Shown here piece after piece: positions 1 to 7,532 of a stretch of DNA of 64,000 bases. Numbering within the stretch: the first letter of the stretch is position 1; each line of letters begins with the position of its first letter. Below the pieces are notes generated by a model. That model saw only the letters and a program-made list of their open reading frames with translations. It was not told where the DNA came from and did not search any database. The DNA is from Gracilibacillus suaedae (lineage in GTDB: Bacteria; Bacillota; Bacilli; Bacillales; Amphibacillaceae): positions 5,971-69,970 of the forward strand of contig NZ_JAGFVL010000055.1 in assembly GCF_017599345.1 (NCBI RefSeq). Reading direction: 5' to 3'. Made by a program: the position numbers and the translations under genes.

Positions 1-35
1 CTGCCCATAAGTCATGAAAACTGACTTATGGGCAG
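1..35. terminator. Perfect hairpin, probable terminator of the gene upstream of the window
   Basis: A 14-bp perfect stem (CTGCCCATAAGTCA against TGACTTATGGGCAG) closes a 7-base loop and is followed on the + strand by CCCGTTTTTA. This is the form of a Rho-independent terminator, although the T-run is interrupted. The gene it would serve lies outside the window. Confidence 0.6.
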
Positions 36-144
36 CCCGTTTTTATGCCTCACCAGATGGCCCCCACGTTTTTTGAAAAAAGTTGAATGTTTTTGATTTA
101 TCAATTATTTGATATGATTTGATTGAGTTTCTTCCAAAATGTAG

Positions 145-336
145 TCAGAACACAAGTTCACCCTAGGGAAAGAGAACAATAAATCCAAGCATATTAATAA
201 GTGGAAATCCTTTGTTAATTTATCTCTTGAAGAATATCAAGGGAATGAATCTGAACAAACATTACAAAATATTGTTCGACAGCATATTGCTACTAAGATC
301 ATAGAAGGCCTAGCGCATAGTTTGTTTATACTATAA
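145..336 (+). pseudogene. Open stretch without a start codon, possible coding remnant
   Basis: After a TAG at 142-144 the frame stays open for about 63 codons to a TAA at 334-336. It includes the stretch INKWKSFVNLSLEEYQ and has no ATG, GTG or TTG with a ribosome site. The composition looks protein-like, with charged helices. I do not recognise it. It could be the tail of a decayed gene, in keeping with the broken phage genes downstream, or chance. Confidence 0.25.
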
Positions 337-408
337 TTATCATGTTTGCAAAAAATAAAAACTAGTAAAATATAACTATGAATAAGAAAAACTTACCAGG
401 TGATTATT

Positions 409-552
409 ATGATTAAATTTTTGAGGAAATGTAGAGTATTTTATTTAAGATTAATCATTAAAGATTGCATTGACGAATCTGTAAAAGTAAAAATAAAAGG
501 AAAGATTATTCATCATGAAAATAAACTCAAAGAATATCAAGTTAATTCTTAG
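409..552 (+). CDS. Small basic protein of 47 residues, function unknown
   Basis: A short frame starts at ATG 409 after a weak AGGTG site and begins MIKFLRKCRVFYLRLIIKDC. It is rich in Lys and Ile and ends HHENKLKEYQVNS. A clear Rho-independent terminator follows two bases after the stop, which argues that it is, or was, expressed. An overlapping 12-residue frame begins at ATG 378. I do not recognise a family. Its position before a broken holin suggests it may be a leftover of the same prophage, which is inference. Confidence 0.35.
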   Translation: MIKFLRKCRVFYLRLIIKDCIDESVKVKIKGKIIHHENKLKEYQVNS

Positions 553-554
553 AC

Positions 555-583
555 AAAAGCACTCAGTTTGGGTGCTTTTTTTA
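555..583 (+). terminator. Rho-independent terminator
   Basis: AAAAGCAC at 555-562 pairs with GTGCTTTT at 572-579 and is followed by a run of T. It lies directly after the small frame ending at 552. Confidence 0.75.
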
Positions 584-659
584 TACCCAAAATAGATAGA
601 AGGGGGTCGTGATAGAAGAAGATGGGAGAGGTTAATATCGAAGCTTAGAAGCTGTGAGA

Positions 660-1045
660 ATGTATCTTTTCGGAAATGTAAAGTTCTTGCATTTATTATT
701 GTTGTTGATGGCATTAGATATAGTGACAGATGTATTTAAAGCAATAAAGAATGGTTGATTGTGTTCGCGTAAATTATTATACGGATACGCTAGTAAATTA
801 TTAATACTAGTAGTAATAATTTTAGCAAATGTAGTAGATCAAATACTTGGATTGAATGGTGTAGTCAATTATGCGACTGTGCTTTTTTATATTGCCAACG
901 AAGGTCTAAGTATGAAATCTTGCTGAAGTATGAGTGGCTAGTGCAAGCTGGACTAGCTGAAAAGCTAAGAGCGATTGAAAAAGAGAATAGTCAAAGCATT
1001 ACCGAAGAAATCCGGAATGAATTTAATGATAAGCAGGCAAAATAA
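660..1045 (+). pseudogene. Broken phage holin (Phage_holin_4 / TcdE-like family)
   Basis: Reading from ATG 660 gives a typical holin core: LLLLLMALDIVTDVFKAIKNG, then an in-frame TGA where Arg is expected, then a second hydrophobic part KLLILVVIILANVVDQILGL and ATVLFYIANEGLS. After this Ser the frame is lost; a second frame supplies the tail AGLAEKLRAIEKENSQ and ends at TAA 1043-1045. The DxxTDV motif, the ANxxDxILG segment and the FYIANEGLS segment are hallmarks of the toxin-secretion/phage-lysis holin family. At least one nonsense mutation and one frameshift make it a pseudogene. An intact amidase 2 kb downstream is its likely former lysis partner. Confidence 0.75.
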
Positions 1046-1171
1046 GATGGTAAACATTAAAAAAATGATTGTTCTAGATGATGTTGTTTCCAAAGTAATA
1101 TTAAATAATTCCTCCAACTTTAACAATAAATAATTAAATTCTAGCACATATAGCATATGATATGTAAAATG

Positions 1172-1196
1172 AAAGGCCCAGGTGAGGCCTGGGCTT
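1172..1196 (-). terminator. Terminator of the cotZ-like gene
   Basis: GCCCAGG at 1176-1182 pairs with CCTGGGC at 1188-1194. Read on the minus strand the hairpin is followed by CTTTCATTTT and sits 16 bases beyond the stop of the coat gene. Confidence 0.7.
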
Positions 1197-1211
1197 AACT
1201 TTTTAGAAACA

Positions 1212-1688
1212 TTAAAATACAGAAACAGCAGGTAAGCAAGTAATAGCGCAGAAGCAATTTAAGTCTACTGTAATACAGATACCAGTACGCTCTAAATCTT
1301 CCACTTTTTCGTGGTCAAGTTGATCGCAAGGGTCGCCGCAAGTTTCCTTATCGTTATCGAATACTAATAGTTCTAATACTGCACAACAGTCGTCCACTTC
1401 ATTTACTCGGAAAATAAAACTACTAAAGCATTTAAATTTCCCTCTTTTAGCTTCTGTTCCGAATCCCTTGAATGGTTTCCCTTTTTTATCATATAAAATG
1501 AAAGGTACTGTATCTAAACCGTTACGCTGTACAGGTGATACTAAATCTTGAATGGATCTCGCACAGCTTACATCACATTCCATTTCCACAACGTTATCTT
1601 GTGCGTCAGCAATTGCACGGACAACATCGCACACACAGCCTTCTTTATTACTGATTACCTCGCCGACATTGTCTCGACGTTTTCCCAT
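1212..1688 (-). CDS. cotZ: Spore coat / outer crust protein, CotY-CotZ family
   Basis: The 158-residue, cysteine-rich protein carries the family pattern in order: CVCDVVRAIADAQD near residue 18, an SPVQ..LDTVPFILYDKKGKPFKGFG segment in the middle, DDCCAVLELLVF, and a C-terminal ICITVDLNCFCAITCL. In B. subtilis CotY and CotZ form disulfide-linked arrays in the outermost coat (crust), with homologues in the exosporium of the B. cereus group. The start at 1688 has a GGGAGGAGTG site about 7 bases upstream and a sigma-K-like promoter. Whether it is closer to CotY or CotZ cannot be decided here. The gene is monocistronic with its own terminator. Confidence 0.85.
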   Translation of the reverse strand: MGKRRDNVGEVISNKEGCVCDVVRAIADAQDNVVEMECDVSCARSIQDLVSPVQRNGLDTVPFILYDKKGKPFKGFGTEAKRGKFKCFSSFIFRVNEVDDCCAVLELLVFDNDKETCGDPCDQLDHEKVEDLERTGICITVDLNCFCAITCLPAVSVF

Positions 1689-1728
1689 TATAATACACTC
1701 CTCCCAGGAAAGTTTTCGCTAGCAATAG

Positions 1729-1755
1729 TAGTTTATGTAGGAATGATACATTGGT
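1729..1755 (-). promoter_or_regulatory. Sigma-K-like promoter of the cotZ-like gene
   Basis: On the minus strand a -10 element CATAAACTA (1729-1737) matches the sigma-K pattern CATANNNTA and an AC (1754-1755) lies 16 bases upstream, the usual sigma-K -35. The start codon follows 40 bases downstream. Late mother-cell expression fits a coat protein. Confidence 0.6.
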
Positions 1756-2147
1756 ATAGATGGACGTCTTGTTTTTCATAAATCAAATAACTGAAATTCC
1801 AATAAAATTTCTGCTGCATCATTTTTATAAGTTTACCTATACTAATAAGCGATGGGTTTATCTTCATTACAATTATTTGGAAATGTTATTTTATTGTGCT
1901 AAAATGTCATTCAAGGGAGTGTTTTCTCCCTTCTCACATTGTGTTCAGCCCTTACTATTACAGTCATGTAAAATTCCCCTAACCATTTACAGTTGTTTTG
2001 GTAAGGGCTAAAACAGGACATACACCTATACATAATTGTTGCTCAGTAAGATAATGAAGAGTAACCCCTCTTCTTTGGAAGTGCGATGTAAATTGTGTAA
2101 GTAAGAGTGCGTCCGGATATTTATTGTTGCAATTAAAATAGACAGCC
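1756..2147. other. Gene-free stretch with two hairpins
   Basis: No convincing gene was seen. It holds a 7-bp hairpin (AAGGGAG at 1913-1919 with CTCCCTT at 1926-1932) and a larger nested one: AGCCCTTAC at 1947-1955 with GTAAGGGCT at 2001-2009, enclosing TGTAAA at 1967-1972 with TTTACA at 1986-1991. Neither has a T-run, so a terminator role is doubtful. Confidence 0.4.
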
Positions 2148-2261
2148 TTAGCTGCCTACTTTTACCTTATTCGATTCAAACAACTCTTCAAGTAAAACCA
2201 ATACCTTCTTTTGTATAGCCGGATTAAAATACCTCTGTTTTTCTTCTTTGCCGTTTAACAT
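2148..2261 (-). CDS. Possible 37-residue protein, function unknown
   Basis: A short minus-strand frame reads MLNGKEEKQRYFNPAIQKKV and ends LFESNKVKVGS. It is followed by a weak hairpin (GGCAGC/GGCTGTC with TATTTT), which could be its terminator. No good ribosome site precedes the ATG. It may be a real microprotein or the tail of a lost gene; the amphipathic middle part looks protein-like. No family was recognised. Confidence 0.3.
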   Translation of the reverse strand: MLNGKEEKQRYFNPAIQKKVLVLLEELFESNKVKVGS

Positions 2262-2357
2262 AAAAAGTATATTCTGTGAACTGATCATTGTATGTAGCGA
2301 AGATACAGAAGGATTTCTGTATCCTAAAATAAGAAGGGATCATGGTTGTGAGAAAAA

Positions 2358-2474
2358 TTAACAATAACCACCATATCCACCAACATAAGATGCGCCAATG
2401 ATGATTAGTAAGATAAACAGTACAACTACTAATGCAAAACCACTACCATATCCATAACCGGCTTTACCACTCAT
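2358..2474 (-). CDS. YjcZ-family sporulation peptide, 38 residues
   Basis: The 38-residue product reads [20 protein letters not shown], continues with [16 protein letters not shown] and ends in YC. The Gly/Tyr-rich head, the [18 protein letters not shown] transmembrane segment and the Gly/Tyr tail are diagnostic of the small YjcZ family, membrane-associated peptides that appear in sporulating Bacillaceae. The start at 2474 is preceded by GGGAGGTG at 9 bases and by a sigma-K/E-like promoter. The molecular role of the family is poorly known. It is encoded alone, 670 bases upstream of the coat gene and on the same strand. Confidence 0.85.
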   Translation of the reverse strand: MSGKAGYGYGSGFALVVVLFILLIIIGASYVGGYGGYC

Positions 2475-2506
2475 TTCTAGTAACACCTCCCTTAGCTTAT
2501 ATTGTG

Positions 2507-2533
2507 TATTGTATGTTTATCTCAGAAAATTGT
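2507..2533 (-). promoter_or_regulatory. Sigma-K/E-like promoter of the YjcZ-type gene
   Basis: A minus-strand -10 CATACAATA (2507-2515) fits both sigma-K (CATANNNTA) and sigma-E (CATACANT). An AC at 2532-2533 sits 16 bases upstream, exactly as for the cotZ-like gene. This supports mother-cell expression. Confidence 0.6.
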
Positions 2534-3100
2534 ATGGGCGCAAACGACATAGTGTAAAATGAGTAGGAGTTCTCAATTGATTGTGACAATCACTTATTTC
2601 AACAAAGCAGTGATGTTGATATGGAAAAATGTTATTGTACCTGAGACAGTTAAGACCTCTAGAAGATTCAATCATAAAGTACCTGGTCCAAAAAAATAAC
2701 CAATTCATAGTGATAATGGAGGCTTTTCAAATGAGAAGTCTCTTTTTAATCTCAAAAATTGATAAAGTGAGACTATGCTCAGTGGGGGTACCTCTACTAC
2801 TCATTAACGAAAGTTATAAGTGGATAGCGTCTGTTACCTCTAAACTTATCTTCTTGTTACTTGAAAGTTTGAAGTGGAGTTTTACAGACGGTTAGCACCC
2901 TGATAAAAGGTAATGAAAAGTAGATAAGAGATGGGCGCAGAATCAGTATGCAGTATGAGTAATCTCATCAAGAATTTTGATCAAGTTAATGTGTTGGCAC
3001 CGTCCAACCTAGCAAATAAGCAAAAGCATATAAATGAATGAAGTGGCAAAGCCTGAGGGAAGAATTTCGAGAAGAGTTTGATGATCAGAGGAGGATAATG
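2534..3100. other. Gene-free stretch before the amidase
   Basis: It contains a family II repeat (2761-2908). Upstream of that I see nothing. Downstream, a 28-codon frame (MSNLIKNFDQVNVLAPSN...) ends near 3040, and the amidase frame is open upstream of its start (SLREEFREEFDDQRR). That tail resembles the end of the broken holin (EEIRNEFNDKQ), so it may be decayed phage sequence. Confidence 0.4.
2761..2908. repeat. Family II dispersed palindrome, full copy
   Basis: Read on the minus strand it begins TTTATCAGGGTGCTAACCGT, contains CGTCTGTAAAACTCCAC and, after an internal part holding the inverted partner ACAGACG, ends GAGCATAGTCTCACTTTATC. The same ends recur at the other family II sites in this window. 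Confidence 0.7.
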
Positions 3101-4024
3101 ATGGTTAAAATTTATATTGATCCAGGTCATGGTGGTAATGATCCAGGTGCAACGGGTAACGGACTAAGAGAAAAAGATTTAAACTTAGCCATATCGTTGA
3201 AAATAAGAGAAAAGTTAAATCAGTATCAAGGCCTGTCTGTTCGTCTAAGTCGTACTACAGATAAAACATTATCGTTAAAGCAACGTACGAATGATGCTAA
3301 TAAATGGGGAGCAGATTATTTAGTATCTGTTCATATTAATGCAGGTGGTGGAACTGGCTATGAAGATTATATTTATAATGGATTATCTAATAGCTCACAT
3401 TCAGCTAAGTATCGTAACGTGATGCACCGGGCCATTATTGGCCAAGTTAATTTGTCTAATCGTGGTCAAAAAAAAGCTAATTTCCATATGCTGCGTGAAT
3501 CTAATATGCCAGCATTACTAACGGAAAATGGCTTTATTGATACTGCTAGTGATGCAGCTAGGTTACAAAAGGATTCTTTTTTAGAGGACATTGCTCAAGG
3601 GCATGTAGATGGTTTGATTAAAATCTTTAATTTGAAGAAAAAAGTCAAAGCGATTAATCCTGATGCGGTTATTGGAAGGAAAAAAAGCAAGAAAGCTAAT
3701 CTAAAAATAGATGGATGGTGGGGAGAACAAACGACACGAGCACTTCAAGAATATCTTGGTACCGTGGTTGATGGTGTTATCAGCAATCAATTACGCAATA
3801 AAGTTACGTCAAAGATCGTATCAGGCATCAGCTTTGGTAAAGGCGGCAGCTTAGTTATTAAGGCATTACAAGGTAAGATTGGCGCTAAGATTGACGGTTA
3901 TTTAGGGCCACAAACAATCCGGAAACTCCAGCAATATCTAGGTACTGTGGTAGATGGGAAATTAAGTGAACCTTCACTTGTCGTCAAAGAATTGCAACGG
4001 AATTTAAACGATGGAACATTTTAA
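3101..4024 (+). CDS. N-acetylmuramoyl-L-alanine amidase, phage-endolysin type
   Basis: The 307-residue enzyme would cleave the amide between MurNAc and the peptide stem of peptidoglycan. An Amidase_3 domain spans residues 1-175 with the zinc and catalytic residues in place: His10 (DPGHGG), Glu24, His78 (SVHINAG) and Glu142 (LLTENGF). The C-terminal part holds two peptidoglycan-binding-like repeats, each with DGWWG/DGYLG followed by LQEYLGTVVDG/LQQYLGTVVDG, as in endolysins of Bacillus phages and related wall hydrolases. There is no signal peptide, which fits a holin-dependent endolysin. The second ATG (3101) was chosen because AGAGGAGG lies 6 bases before it. Its holin partner upstream is broken, so the enzyme may be a relic or may act in mother-cell lysis. 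Confidence 0.88.
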   Translation: MVKIYIDPGHGGNDPGATGNGLREKDLNLAISLKIREKLNQYQGLSVRLSRTTDKTLSLKQRTNDANKWGADYLVSVHINAGGGTGYEDYIYNGLSNSSHSAKYRNVMHRAIIGQVNLSNRGQKKANFHMLRESNMPALLTENGFIDTASDAARLQKDSFLEDIAQGHVDGLIKIFNLKKKVKAINPDAVIGRKKSKKANLKIDGWWGEQTTRALQEYLGTVVDGVISNQLRNKVTSKIVSGISFGKGGSLVIKALQGKIGAKIDGYLGPQTIRKLQQYLGTVVDGKLSEPSLVVKELQRNLNDGTF

Positions 4025-4090
4025 TAAGTCGTGAATACAACAAAATCGCTGTAACGAAGGGGCGATGTGAAAAGAGCTCCTTATTCAAAA

Positions 4091-4146
4091 GTAAAGTGAG
4101 GCTATGCTCAGCGAGGATCTTATAGACGATTAGCACTGTGATAAAG
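4091..4146 (-). repeat. Family II dispersed palindrome, short copy
   Basis: The minus strand reads TTTATCACAGTGCTAATCGT, then CTATAAGATCC, then GAGCATAGCCTCACTTTA, matching both ends of the family with only a short middle. The rest of the gene-free stretch 4025-4374 is AT-rich and shows nothing else. Confidence 0.65.
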
Positions 4147-4374
4147 AGCTTCAATTTATGGGCGAGTCTATCTATATATTTGTCAAGTAGTTCATACACT
4201 AGTTTCTTATTTGATAACTTAATTCTATTATTACATCTCATAGGTGCTGTTAAATTAAAATTTGAACTTTTATACCATATTATGTAATAAATGCCCACAC
4301 AAAAACGCTCAAAATAAGTAAAATAAAGAGAATCCGAAATGGGTTAAAAAAACAACAGAAAGGGATGGAATAAT

Positions 4375-5109
4375 ATGACTCATCATAATTGTGGTGTAAA
4401 AGTTGAAGTTCCGGGAAAAATTCCTATAAAACCAAAAAACAAAAGGAAAAAGTATGACTGTCCACCAAAAAAACATGCAGCCGGTTGCGAGTGTAATGTT
4501 AAAAAACCCGCTCTTCAACCAGCACAATTGACGAATGATTGTGTAGTAGTTAATTCACTTGTAGGAACAAAGTCTGTTCAAAAGGTTGCAGAACTGACAT
4601 TACCAATAACAGCTTTTGCAGGTTTAGATGTTTTAGAAGATCTTGTATCAGTCCAACTAGTTCCAAATATTAATGAGGTTACTCAAAATGCTCGTGTTTT
4701 AAGGGATAAAGTTGTTAACATTGGTTTGCTTCCAGTGACGATTACCGTTACAATTGCAGGTGTTGAGGCACCGGTCACGTTAGATACTACAATTCCTTTC
4801 CAGGAGCATACAGACTTCCCTGGAGCTTGTCCAGAAGATACCTTACAAGAAACACCTCTTGAAGTGGAAGGAATATTTACTCAACCTGGGGTACCAATAG
4901 TAACCGGACCTGTGGTTGGAGATTTGGTTACAGGTATTTTATTTAAAGTGGTGCTAAGAACAAATATAACTGTTACTCGACCAGTTATACAGGATGCACA
5001 TGGAAATGTGTGTGATGTCAATCCAAATCGTTGTGATAACTTAGGGAATGCACCTTCTTTCACACTGCCTGCACCAGAAGGTAACGGTGGTATAATTCCA
5101 GTAACGTAA
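4375..5109 (+). CDS. Unrecognised protein, possibly a spore-surface structural protein
   Basis: The 244-residue product has a basic Cys/His/Pro-rich head (residues 1-45, with KPKNKRKKYDCPPKK and CEC), followed by about 190 residues of Val/Thr-rich sequence predicted as beta strands, including GLLPVTITVTIAGVEAPVTL and LFKVVLRTNITVTRPV. Paired Cys occur late in the protein (NVCDVNPNRCDN). There is no signal peptide or membrane segment. The beta-rich body with a repeated role for VTITV-type strands recalls SPOCS/DUF3794-type spore proteins, but I cannot assign it. Nearby cotZ and YjcZ-type genes make a spore-surface role plausible by inference. AAAGGG lies 10 bases before the ATG and a terminator follows. 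Confidence 0.6.
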   Translation: MTHHNCGVKVEVPGKIPIKPKNKRKKYDCPPKKHAAGCECNVKKPALQPAQLTNDCVVVNSLVGTKSVQKVAELTLPITAFAGLDVLEDLVSVQLVPNINEVTQNARVLRDKVVNIGLLPVTITVTIAGVEAPVTLDTTIPFQEHTDFPGACPEDTLQETPLEVEGIFTQPGVPIVTGPVVGDLVTGILFKVVLRTNITVTRPVIQDAHGNVCDVNPNRCDNLGNAPSFTLPAPEGNGGIIPVT

Positions 5110-5201
5110 TTAAAAGCTTGATGGGAATTTGAAAATTATATGCTTGGAAAGTCTTATACAGGTAGATGAAAGAGAAATAAGACCATATTTATAAGTGATG
5201 T

Positions 5202-5231
5202 AACCCTTGGCTTTTATGTCGGGGGTTTTCT
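5202..5231 (+). terminator. Terminator of the 4375-5109 gene
   Basis: AACCCTTGGC (5202-5211) pairs, with G-T wobbles, with GTCGGGGGTT (5218-5227) around TTTTAT and is followed by TTCTATTTT. The bases from here to 5442 are AT-rich with nothing recognisable. Confidence 0.6.
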
Positions 5232-5442
5232 ATTTTAGCATATTATCTTAATTATTACATTTAATTTAATCTTAATACACCATTTCGAAATAAAAAATAT
5301 AGCCTTAAAAGAATTAAAGAAGTAACTTATGTTAGTTAGCTTAGGATAGAAAATTATCAATAACGGATAGAAGAGAACTTTCATTTAAATACTATGCATA
5401 ATAAAATTATGGGGAATAAGGGATAGTAATAAAGATAAAAAT

Positions 5443-5475
5443 AAAAGTGCGACTTATATAAAGTACGCACTTTTT
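5443..5475. terminator. Terminator of lexA, possibly bidirectional
   Basis: AAAAGTGCG-ACTT pairs with AAGT-ACGCACTTTT around ATATA with one bulge, and runs of T/A flank both sides. It lies just after the lexA stop on the minus strand. Confidence 0.75.
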
Positions 5476-5491
5476 ATTATGACTAGCTCAT

Positions 5492-6112
5492 TTAGATATT
5501 ACGATACAACCCAACTACTTTTCCTAAAATACTGACATTATTATAGATTAATGGCTCCATTGTCGCATTTTCAGGTTGCAGGCGAATATGATCCTTTTCT
5601 TTAAAGAAACGTTTCACAGTAGCTTCACTATCCTCTGTCATGGCAACTACAATATCCCCATTTTCTGCTGTGTTTTGTTGTTTAACGATTACCTTGTCTC
5701 CATCCAATATACCAGCTTCAATCATACTGTCTCCCTCAATGATCAATACAAATAATTGTTCACTTACATGCATTTCATTGTGTGGTATCGGAATATATTC
5801 TTCAATATTTTCGACTGCTGTAATTGGAAGACCAGCTGTTACTTTCCCGATAACTGGCGCAAATGTGGCTTCCGTTTTCGGGATTTCTAGTTCTCCATCT
5901 TGTGGAAGGACTTCTATCGCTCTTGGTTTAGTTGGATCACGTCTGATATAACCTTTCTTCTCCAATCTGGCTAGATGACCGTGAACGGTTGAACTTGATG
6001 CTAAACCAACTGCTTCTCCAATCTCACGAACAGATGGTGGATATCCTTTTAGCTCTACTTGCTCTTTAATATAAGCTAATATCTCCTCTTGTCGTTTTGA
6101 TAGATTTGTCAT
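5492..6112 (-). CDS. lexA: LexA, SOS repressor
   Basis: The 206-residue repressor has an N-terminal winged helix (residues 1-65, with [20 protein letters not shown] as the DNA-reading part) and a C-terminal S24 self-cleaving domain. The scissile Ala93-Gly94 (VTAGLP), the nucleophile Ser129 (EGDSM) and the general-base Lys167 (ATVKRF) are all present, so RecA-stimulated autocleavage should work. AAGGAG lies 8 bases before ATG 6112. It is divergent from the yneA-position peptide, yneB and ynzC, as in B. subtilis, and LexA boxes lie in the shared intergenic region, giving autoregulation. Length is standard for the family. Confidence 0.97.
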   Translation of the reverse strand: MTNLSKRQEEILAYIKEQVELKGYPPSVREIGEAVGLASSSTVHGHLARLEKKGYIRRDPTKPRAIEVLPQDGELEIPKTEATFAPVIGKVTAGLPITAVENIEEYIPIPHNEMHVSEQLFVLIIEGDSMIEAGILDGDKVIVKQQNTAENGDIVVAMTEDSEATVKRFFKEKDHIRLQPENATMEPLIYNNVSILGKVVGLYRNI

Positions 6113-6174
6113 ATTTAAATCTCCTTATACGTATTATTTATTAATCAAAGTATAGCATAACAAGGTAATATTTA

Positions 6175-6188
6175 CAAACATTAGTTCG
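6175..6188. promoter_or_regulatory. LexA box 1 (degenerate)
   Basis: CAAACATTAGTTCG matches the Bacillus SOS box CGAACNNNNGTTCG with one change in the left half. It is closest to lexA and probably serves autoregulation. Confidence 0.55.
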
Positions 6189-6197
6189 ATAAAACTG

Positions 6198-6225
6198 TTG
6201 ACATGAACATCTGTTCGTGTATAAT
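6198..6225 (+). promoter_or_regulatory. Sigma-A promoter of the SOS operon
   Basis: TTGACA (6198-6203) and TATAAT (6220-6225) are perfect hexamers spaced by 16 bases. LexA box 2 fills the spacer, so bound LexA should block RNA polymerase directly. Confidence 0.85.
6204..6217. promoter_or_regulatory. LexA box 2
   Basis: TGAACATCTGTTCG matches the box with only the first base changed and lies entirely between the -35 and -10 hexamers. Confidence 0.85.
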
Positions 6226-6232
6226 AAAGGTA

Positions 6233-6246
6233 CGAACAAAAGTTCT
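6233..6246. promoter_or_regulatory. LexA box 3
   Basis: CGAACAAAAGTTCT matches the box with only the last base changed. It lies just downstream of the -10, about 16 bases before the first start codon. Confidence 0.85.
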
Positions 6247-6261
6247 GTGGAGGGATTTATC

Positions 6262-6357
6262 ATGTTAAAAAATATTTCTAAGGTTGACATTTTCTATTTG
6301 GTTGCATTTATACTAGCTCTTATCTTTTTTTATGTTTCAGCAGTAACTAGTTTATAG
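6262..6357 (+). CDS. SOS-controlled 31-residue membrane peptide in the yneA position
   Basis: The product is MLKNISKVDIFYLVAFILAL followed by IFFYVSAVTSL, one transmembrane helix with a short charged head. GTGGAGGG lies 7 bases before the ATG and the LexA-controlled promoter directly upstream. In B. subtilis this place is taken by YneA, an SOS-induced cell-division inhibitor of about 105 residues with an N-terminal membrane helix and a LysM domain. Here the LysM part is absent, while the membrane helix, the regulation and the place before yneB are kept. A division-checkpoint role is inference; SidA of Caulobacter, a 29-residue SOS membrane peptide, is a functional precedent. Confidence 0.7.
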   Translation: MLKNISKVDIFYLVAFILALIFFYVSAVTSL

Positions 6358-6362
6358 AATGA

Positions 6363-7022
<660 letters not shown>

Positions 7023-7049
7023 CTAAATCAAGATTAGAATGAAGAGAGA

Positions 7050-7077
7050 GAGTATACGATTCGTGTATACTCTTTTT
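7050..7077 (+). terminator. Terminator after yneB
   Basis: GAGTATAC (7050-7057) pairs with GTATACTC (7065-7072), followed by TTTTT. ynzC begins 62 bases later and may need readthrough or its own promoter. Confidence 0.85.
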
Positions 7078-7138
7078 TCATTGTAAACTAGGATAAATCA
7101 ACCGTTATTATGGTATAGAAAAGAGGTGTCAAATCTCT

Positions 7139-7366
7139 ATGTTATCAAAGGAAAAAATTGCTCGTATTAACGAATTAGCAAATAAAGCGAAAAAAGAAGG
7201 CTTATCAGATGAAGAAAAGCAGGAACAAAAATCTTTGCGCGAAGCCTATCTGAAAAATGTCAGAAAATCGTTTACAAATCATATGAAAGGGATGACTGTT
7301 GTTGACCCGAACGGGAATGATGTCACTCCAGAAAAGTTAAAACAACTAAAAGAGAAGAAAAAGTAG
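7139..7366 (+). CDS. ynzC: YnzC, UPF0291/DUF896 family
   Basis: The 75-residue cytosolic protein is mostly helical: a helical hairpin at residues 1-45 (KIARINELANKAKKEGLSDE and EEKQEQKSLREAYLKNVRKS) and a short C-terminal tail (VVDPNGNDVTP). This matches the DUF896 family, whose B. subtilis member is the last gene of the SOS operon yneA-yneB-ynzC. The biochemical role is not established. AAGAGGTG lies 10 bases before the ATG. The stop codon is inside the terminator stem. Confidence 0.92.
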   Translation: MLSKEKIARINELANKAKKEGLSDEEKQEQKSLREAYLKNVRKSFTNHMKGMTVVDPNGNDVTPEKLKQLKEKKK

Positions 7367-7384
7367 AGCATGCTACTTTTTCTT
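7357..7384 (+). terminator. Terminator of ynzC
   Basis: GAAAAAGTAG (7357-7366) pairs perfectly with CTACTTTTTC (7373-7382). The left arm is also the last codons and stop of ynzC. Confidence 0.8.
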
Positions 7385-7453
7385 CAAAAACTAAAAAAAT
7401 TTAGCAAAAACTGATATTTCTAAAGAAATTACGCGCTTTTTGTCTTGATACAC

Positions 7454-7482
7454 TTGTCTTTAAACTGATTTCGTTATAGGAT
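7454..7482 (+). promoter_or_regulatory. Candidate sigma-A promoter of tkt
   Basis: TTGTCT (7454-7459) and TAGGAT (7477-7482) are spaced by 17 bases, 50 bases before the transketolase start. The match is moderate. Confidence 0.4.
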
Positions 7483-7532
7483 TATAAATGTGCGTACATA
7501 TTTTGCAATTTTGAAAGGGGACAAATGAAAAG

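Noticed and set aside
1548-2011. Two + strand frames of 77 and 83 residues opposite and beyond the coat gene
   Set aside because: One lies antisense to cotZ, and neither has a ribosome site or protein-like composition; hairpins explain the region.
2629-2895. 88-residue frame on the + strand
   Set aside because: It runs through a family II palindrome, has no ribosome site and its sequence is explained by the repeat.
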